Origin: an uncultured Eubacteriales bacterium
GTDB taxonomy: Bacteria > Bacillota > Clostridia > Monoglobales > Monoglobaceae
Direction of reading: 5' to 3'
Length of the DNA: 17,236 bases
NCBI GenBank assembly: GCA_900542675.1
Contig: UQOT01000045.1
Location: 1 to 17,236, forward strand
A program made the position numbers and the translations under genes. Within the stretch, counting starts at the first letter, position 1. Each line of letters opens with the position of its first letter. Positions 13,106-17,236 of the stretch are shown one piece after another. The notes beneath the pieces are model-generated. The model saw only the letters and a list, made by a program, of their open reading frames with translations, did not search any database and was not told the origin of the DNA.

Positions 13106-15199
13106 ATGGATAAGATGAATGAACTTTTCGGCAGCGCCGTATTTGAAGACTCTGTACAAAAAGTCAGACTTCCCGACAACATCTATAGACAACTGAGAAA
13201 AACTAAGGAGGAAGGCACGCCGCTTACACGCGAGGTCGCAGACGTAGTCGCAAATGCGATGAAGGATTGGGCGGTTGAAAACGGCGTTACTCACTACACA
13301 CATTGGTTCCAGCCGATGACAGGCGTTACGGCGGAGAAGCACGACAGCTTTATTCAGCCGGACGGTATTGACAATGTGATTATGGAGTTCAGCGGCAAGG
13401 AGCTTATTAAGGGCGAACCTGACGCGTCAAGCTTCCCGTCGGGCGGACTGCGCTCGACATTTGAGGCGAGGGGCTATACCGCATGGGACCCGACTTCAAA
13501 TGCATTTATTAAGGACGGAATTTTATGTATTCCGACAGTATTCTGTTCATACACGGGCGAGGCGCTTGACAAAAAGACGCCGCTTATGCGTTCGATGGAG
13601 GTCTTGAGTCAGTCGGCGGTAAAGGTGCTTCATCTTATGGGTGATACAGATGTTAATCGCGTTATCACAACTGTAGGTCCTGAACAAGAATACTTCCTGA
13701 TTGACAGAAAAGTTGCTCTTAAGAGAAAAGATATTACATATACCGGCAGAACACTTTTCGGAGCGCCCGCGCCAAAGGGTCAAGAGCTCGATGACCATTA
13801 CTTCGGTGTTATAAAGAGAAGGATTTCAGAGTATATGGCAGACCTTGATAGGGAGCTGTGGAAGCTCGGCATTTTGGCAAAGACAAAGCATAATGAGGTT
13901 GCTCCGTCACAGCACGAGCTTGCGCCTATCTTTACACAGGCAAATGTGGCGACCGACCATAACCAGCTCACAATGGAGATTATGAAGAAGGTTGCCGAGA
14001 AGCACGGTCTTAAATGCCTGCTTCACGAAAAGCCGTTTGAAGGAATAAACGGCAGCGGTAAGCATAATAACTGGTCAATCTCGACCGACAGCGGCAAAAA
14101 CCTCTTAAAGCCGGGTAAGACGCCGCACGACAATCCGACGTTCCTGCTGTTTTTAAGCGCGGTTATTACTGCAGTTGACGAATATCAGGATTTGCTCCGC
14201 TCATCGGTTGCGACAGCGGGCAATGACCACAGACTCGGCGCGAACGAGGCTCCGCCTGCGATTATTTCAATGTTCATCGGCGACGACCTCGCCGAGGTTT
14301 TAGAGTCAATTGAGATGGGCAGCGAGTTTACTAACAAGAAAAAGCACGTTATGGATTCAGGCATTGATGCGGTTCCCGATTTTGCTCAGGATACCACGGA
14401 CAGAAACAGAACTTCGCCGTTTGCGTTTACCGGTAACAAGTTTGAGTTCAGAATGCCCGGCTCGGCGCTCTCGATTTCGGGACCGAACTTCATATTAAAC
14501 ACAGCGGTTGCCGAAGTTCTTGACGAATTTGCCGTAAGACTTGAGAAGGCGGACGATATTATCGCTGAGGTTTACAGCATCGTTAAGGACACGATGAAAG
14601 AGCATAAGAGAATTATATTCAACGGCAATAACTATTCGGACGACTGGGTTGCCGAGGCTGAGAGCAGAGGCCTTTATAACTTAAAGAGCACGCCCGAGGC
14701 GATGCAGGCGTTCATTAAGGATAAGAATGTTGAGCTGTTCGTAAAGCATGGCATTCTTACCAAGGACGAGGCGTACTCGCGCTATGAAATTAACCTTGAA
14801 AACTACAGCAAGGCAATTAACATAGAGGCAAAGACGACTATCGAAATGGCAAGACGCGATATCGCGCCGGCGGTTTCTAAGTATGTTAAGGAGCTCACCG
14901 ATACGGTTATCGCAAAGAAGCAGATTGCGGGTGCAAATTGCTCGTTTGAAGAGCAGCTTATACCGAGACTTTCTGATTTGGAGGCTGAGCTTTATACAAG
15001 AGTTGAAAAGCTCGATGCAAATGTTAAAAAGGCGCTTGATATGACGGATTATCAGGCACAGGCTGCGTTCTATCACGACACAGTTCTTGCCGATATGGAG
15101 TCGGTAAGAGAAGTTGCTGACGAGATGGAGCAGTACACAGCCGAAGAGTTCTGGCCGTTCCCGACTTACGGCGATTTGCTGTTCTCAATTCAGGACTAA
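13106..15199 (+). CDS. glnN: Glutamine synthetase, type III
   Basis: This enzyme makes glutamine from glutamate, ammonia and ATP in the cytoplasm, the main entry of ammonia into metabolism. It has 697 residues, matching the large type III class (about 700) rather than type I (about 450). Recognisable blocks are FPSGGLRSTFEARGYTAWDP (110-129), GPEQEYFLID (191-200, metal-binding Glu), KHNEVAPSQHELAP (261-274), GINGSGKHNNWS (313-324) and NDHRLGANEAPPAI (373-386). I chose the ATG at 13106 because AAAGGA (13091-13096) lies 9 bases before it; the in-frame ATG at 13088 has no ribosome binding site. The gene follows a promoter-terminator attenuator and precedes the amt-PII gene, from which it is separated by a second terminator. 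Type III enzymes are common in Clostridia and Bacteroidetes. Confidence 0.95.
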   Translation: MDKMNELFGSAVFEDSVQKVRLPDNIYRQLRKTKEEGTPLTREVADVVANAMKDWAVENGVTHYTHWFQPMTGVTAEKHDSFIQPDGIDNVIMEFSGKELIKGEPDASSFPSGGLRSTFEARGYTAWDPTSNAFIKDGILCIPTVFCSYTGEALDKKTPLMRSMEVLSQSAVKVLHLMGDTDVNRVITTVGPEQEYFLIDRKVALKRKDITYTGRTLFGAPAPKGQELDDHYFGVIKRRISEYMADLDRELWKLGILAKTKHNEVAPSQHELAPIFTQANVATDHNQLTMEIMKKVAEKHGLKCLLHEKPFEGINGSGKHNNWSISTDSGKNLLKPGKTPHDNPTFLLFLSAVITAVDEYQDLLRSSVATAGNDHRLGANEAPPAIISMFIGDDLAEVLESIEMGSEFTNKKKHVMDSGIDAVPDFAQDTTDRNRTSPFAFTGNKFEFRMPGSALSISGPNFILNTAVAEVLDEFAVRLEKADDIIAEVYSIVKDTMKEHKRIIFNGNNYSDDWVAEAESRGLYNLKSTPEAMQAFIKDKNVELFVKHGILTKDEAYSRYEINLENYSKAINIEAKTTIEMARRDIAPAVSKYVKELTDTVIAKKQIAGANCSFEEQLIPRLSDLEAELYTRVEKLDANVKKALDMTDYQAQAAFYHDTVLADMESVREVADEMEQYTAEEFWPFPTYGDLLFSIQD

Positions 15200-15277
15200 C
15201 AACGTAGGGAATAGGAACTAGGGAGTACGCACCCTTGTATCGCGTATCATCTTCGCCGCGCCTATTGCGCTTGCGGT
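15200..15277 (+). repeat. Dispersed structured repeat, copy B (immediately after glutamine synthetase stop)
   Basis: CAACGTAGG begins directly after the TAA stop at 15197-15199. Blocks shared in order with the minus-strand copy at 8855-8932 are CAACGTAGG, an AATAGG/CTAGGGAGTA run, TACGCA, GCGTATCAT and TTCGCCGCGC. The TACGC/GCGTA stem is conserved although the loop between differs (CCCTTGTATC-type here). The two copies have the same orientation relative to the upstream gene. Confidence 0.75.
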
Positions 15278-15300
15278 GGATGAGGTTAAAATATTAGTTA

Positions 15301-15314
15301 AGACAATGGAGTCT
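15301..15314 (+). promoter_or_regulatory. Putative antiterminator stem-loop, amt leader
   Basis: AGAC (15301-15304) pairs with GTCT (15311-15314) around the six-base loop AATGGA, which again has A1 and G4. The 3' half overlaps the terminator stem at 15308-15317, so only one can form. The stem is short (4 bp), which weakens the call, but the match to the glutamine synthetase leader is striking. Confidence 0.5.
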
Positions 15315-15344
15315 GAGTTAATTCTCAGGCTCCGTTTTTATTTT
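15306..15344 (+). terminator. Intrinsic terminator between glutamine synthetase and amt (attenuator)
   Basis: GGAGTCTGAG (15308-15317) pairs with CTCAGGCTCC (15324-15333) over 10 bp with one G-U pair and the loop TTAATT. Adjacent A-T and T-G pairs can extend it. TTTTTATTTT follows at 15335-15344. It ends glutamine synthetase messages and, when bypassed, lets transcription enter amt. I see no strong promoter for amt in 15200-15300. Confidence 0.88.
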
Positions 15345-15361
15345 ATGAGGAGGAGTTAATT

Positions 15362-17125
15362 ATGATTCAAAATTTATCGGAACTGGTTGCGGGTGAAGTT
15401 TTCCCGGTCTGGTACTTAATCGGTGCAGCGCTCGTGTTTTTTATGCAGGCAGGTTTTGCTATGGTGGAGGCCGGTTTTACAAGAGCCAAGAACTCGGGTA
15501 ATATTATAATGAAAAACCTGATGGACTTCTGTATAGGTACGGTTATGTTCATTATTTTGGGCTTCGGCTTGCTGCTCGGCGAGGATGCTCTCGGCGGATT
15601 TATAGGACTTCCGACGCTCGGCATTTTTACGGATTATGCAAATTTCGACTGGTCAAGTTTTGTGTTTAATCTGGTGTTCTGTGCGACGACCGCGACAATT
15701 GTTTCGGGAGCTATGGCAGAGAGAACTAAGTTCTCGGCTTACTGTATTTATTCGGCAGTAATCTCGGCGGTTGTATATCCGATTGAGGCGCACTGGATTT
15801 GGGGCGGCGGCTGGCTCGCACAGCTCGGTTTCCACGACTTTGCAGGTTCGTGCGCGATACATATGGTCGGCGGCTTGTCTGCTTTAATCGGCGCGGCAAT
15901 TCTCGGCGCGCGTATCGGAAAGTTTACAAAGGATAAGAAGACAGGAAAGGTTAAGGCTCACGCTTTTCCGGGTCACAATATCGTTATAGGTGCGCTCGGT
16001 TGCTTTATACTGTGGTTTGGCTGGTATGGATTTAACGGTGCGGCTGCGACGAATACCGCAGAGCTAGGCTCGATATTCTTAACGACAACGGTTGCCCCGG
16101 GTGTTGCGACTGTGGTATGTATGATTTTTACGTGGCTAAAGTACGGCAAGCCGGATGTTTCAATGTGTCTTAATGCATCGCTTGCGGGTCTTGTTGCCAT
16201 TACGGCTCCGTGTGACGTTGTTACGGGCGGCGCATCAATAATCATTGGCGCGGTTGCGGGTCTTTTGGTTGTATTCGGCGTTTGGTTCCTTGACAATGTA
16301 CTGCACGTTGACGACCCTGTCGGTGCGGTTGCGGTTCACTTCTTAAACGGTGTTTGGGGAACAATCGCTGTCGGCTTGTTTGCAAACCCTGCATCTCCGG
16401 CATTTGAGACGGCGGGTATTCTGCCCGGTCTGTTCGCGGGCGGCGGGTTTACACAGCTCGGCTATCAGCTGCTCGGCGTAATTACGGTATGTGCGTGGAC
16501 GGCTGTTACAATGACAATCTTCTATCTCATCATTAAGCATACAATCGGACTGCGTGTTTCGGCGGAGGAAGAAATCGGCGGTTTGGATATTTACGAACAC
16601 GGTATGACTTCGGCATATGCTGACTTTATGCCGTCAAATCTAGCGTTATCCGAGGGCGCTGTTGAGCCTGAGGCTGAAGTCGGCGTTCCGCTTCCGAGAG
16701 CGGTTCCGGTGGTTAAGGTTCCCAAGGAAGCAGGCGGCGAGGCGGTTGACAGCAATGGTCATCCGATTACAAAGATTACCGTTGTATGTAAGGAGAATAA
16801 GTTTGAATTGTTAAAGAGAGCGCTTAACGATGTAGGCGTTACGGGAATGACGCTCACTCACGTGCTCGGCTGCGGTATGCAGAAGGGCAGAAGCGAATAC
16901 TACCGCGGCGTAGCTGTTGAAGCAACACTCCTGCCGAAGGTTAAAATAGACATCGTGGTATGCAGAGTACCTGTTCAGGATGTAATAAAGGCAGTGACGG
17001 AGGCTCTGTACACAGGTCATATCGGTGACGGTAAGATATTCGTATACGGCGTTCAGGATGTAGTCAAGGTTCGTACAGGCGAAACCGGCTACGACGCAAT
17101 GACCGAGGATGGTGAAAACTGCTAA
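15362..17125 (+). CDS. amt: Ammonium transporter (Amt) with fused C-terminal PII (GlnB) domain
   Basis: This 587-residue protein joins an ammonium channel to its own PII regulator. The Amt part (about 1-420, about 11 membrane segments) begins with FFMQAGFAMVEAGFTRAKN. It carries the pore twin histidines His167 (AIHMVGG) and His326 (VHFLNG), the conserved Asp159, and the cytoplasmic tail EEEIGGLDIYEHG. A flexible Pro/Glu/Val-rich linker (about 421-468) leads to PII (about 469-583). PII retains TGMTLTHVLG, Gln507, Lys526 and GDGKIF with Lys558, and Arg571 in VKVRTGE, matching residues that bind ATP and 2-oxoglutarate. The T-loop position equal to E. coli Tyr51 is Val519, so uridylylation there is not possible. 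GAGGAGGAG precedes the ATG. Its place after glutamine synthetase fits coordinated ammonia uptake and assimilation. Confidence 0.94.
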   Translation: MIQNLSELVAGEVFPVWYLIGAALVFFMQAGFAMVEAGFTRAKNSGNIIMKNLMDFCIGTVMFIILGFGLLLGEDALGGFIGLPTLGIFTDYANFDWSSFVFNLVFCATTATIVSGAMAERTKFSAYCIYSAVISAVVYPIEAHWIWGGGWLAQLGFHDFAGSCAIHMVGGLSALIGAAILGARIGKFTKDKKTGKVKAHAFPGHNIVIGALGCFILWFGWYGFNGAAATNTAELGSIFLTTTVAPGVATVVCMIFTWLKYGKPDVSMCLNASLAGLVAITAPCDVVTGGASIIIGAVAGLLVVFGVWFLDNVLHVDDPVGAVAVHFLNGVWGTIAVGLFANPASPAFETAGILPGLFAGGGFTQLGYQLLGVITVCAWTAVTMTIFYLIIKHTIGLRVSAEEEIGGLDIYEHGMTSAYADFMPSNLALSEGAVEPEAEVGVPLPRAVPVVKVPKEAGGEAVDSNGHPITKITVVCKENKFELLKRALNDVGVTGMTLTHVLGCGMQKGRSEYYRGVAVEATLLPKVKIDIVVCRVPVQDVIKAVTEALYTGHIGDGKIFVYGVQDVVKVRTGETGYDAMTEDGENC

Positions 17126-17165
17126 CTCAAAGCATAAAAATAAAATAAGGGCAGAGCTTTTGATA

Positions 17166-17199
17166 TGCACCCCAAAAGTTAGACACTTTTGGAGGTGCA
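17166..17199 (+). promoter_or_regulatory. Hairpin sequestering the transposase ribosome binding site
   Basis: TGCACC-CCAAAAGT (17166-17179) pairs with ACTTTTGGAGGTGCA (17185-17199) with a single bulged base and a TAGAC loop. The 3' arm contains GGAGG, the ribosome binding site for the ATG at 17207. In any transcript entering from outside, this site would be paired; that would limit transposase translation. Confidence 0.65.
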
Positions 17200-17206
17200 T
17201 ATTTTT

Positions 17207-17236
17207 ATGAGCAAAACAGGAAGAAAAAACAGAAAT
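17207..17236 (+). CDS. Transposase, first ten codons only (IS3 OrfA-like)
   Basis: An ATG at 17207 opens MSKTGRKNRN and runs to the window edge without a stop. GGAGG (17191-17195) is 11 bases upstream. The basic N-terminus fits a DNA-binding OrfA, and the assignment rests on the adjacent IS-like terminal repeat. Too little is visible to name the family with certainty. Confidence 0.6.
   Translation, partial: MSKTGRKNRN

Larger units (their letters stand above)
17166..17236 (+). mobile_element. Left end of an insertion sequence, probably IS3 family (cut by window edge)
   Basis: The sequence TGCACCCCAAAAGTTAGACA at 17166-17185 resembles terminal inverted repeats of IS3-family (IS150-type) elements, from memory. 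A transposase-like start codon follows at 17207. The right end, target duplication and exact outer boundary lie outside the window. A-T pairs at 17163-17165 could extend the terminal dyad. The 40 bases between the amt stop and this point hold no clear terminator, so the element may have inserted just downstream of amt. Confidence 0.7.

Noticed and set aside
15271..15297. TTGCGG with TATTAG as a promoter for amt
   Set aside because: The spacer is 15 bases and the -10 is weak, so readthrough from the upstream gene is a simpler explanation.
17126..17160. Possible terminator after amt (CAAAGC with GCTTTTG)
   Set aside because: The stem is 5-6 bp, interrupted, with a loop over 20 bases and no T-tract.

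Overview
The window looks like chromosome of an anaerobic Firmicute of class Clostridia. The signs are strong AGGAGG-type ribosome binding sites, sigma-A promoters with 17-bp spacers, a type III glutamine synthetase, an ECF-type transporter core beside truA, a DUF5711-CvpA pair and a yabM-mazG-yabO(rqcP) cluster. There is no rRNA, tRNA or CRISPR array. The left edge cuts a thioredoxin reductase gene. The right edge cuts the first bases of an insertion sequence.

Left half (1-9802, all minus strand). Read in the direction of transcription: a SAM-dependent methyltransferase (own promoter near 9916-9944), a 190-bp spacer full of repeats and hairpins, then a tightly packed run ecfA1-ecfA2-ecfT-truA-DUF5711-cvpA-rho-polysaccharide deacetylase-trxA-trxB. 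The ECF genes form the energising core of a vitamin/metal uptake system, but no substrate-binding S component is present, so it is probably a shared (group II) module. The DUF5711 and CvpA proteins are membrane proteins of unknown role. Rho has an unusually Asn/Gln-rich linker. TrxA and TrxB make up a thiol-reducing pair.

Centre (9803-10084) is a divergent promoter region. It feeds the methyltransferase to the left and, to the right, a three-gene operon: a SpoVB/YabM-like lipid flippase, a MazG nucleotide pyrophosphohydrolase and the S4-domain ribosome quality-control factor RqcP.

Right half (12796-17125) is a nitrogen-assimilation unit: type III glutamine synthetase followed by an ammonium transporter fused to its own PII (GlnB) signalling domain. 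Both genes are preceded by an intrinsic terminator. In both leaders a short competing stem-loop overlaps the terminator and carries a six-base loop with A at position 1 and G at position 4 (AAAGGC and AATGGA). That is the layout expected for ANTAR-type antitermination, which is known to control clostridial nitrogen genes. This paired attenuator arrangement is the most interesting signal in the window. No ANTAR regulator gene is visible here.

Other points of interest: a structured repeat that occurs twice and abuts the 3' end of a gene both times (in one case supplying the last four codons and the stop), a 12-bp tandem repeat inside rho, and a transposase ribosome binding site buried in a hairpin at the IS end.
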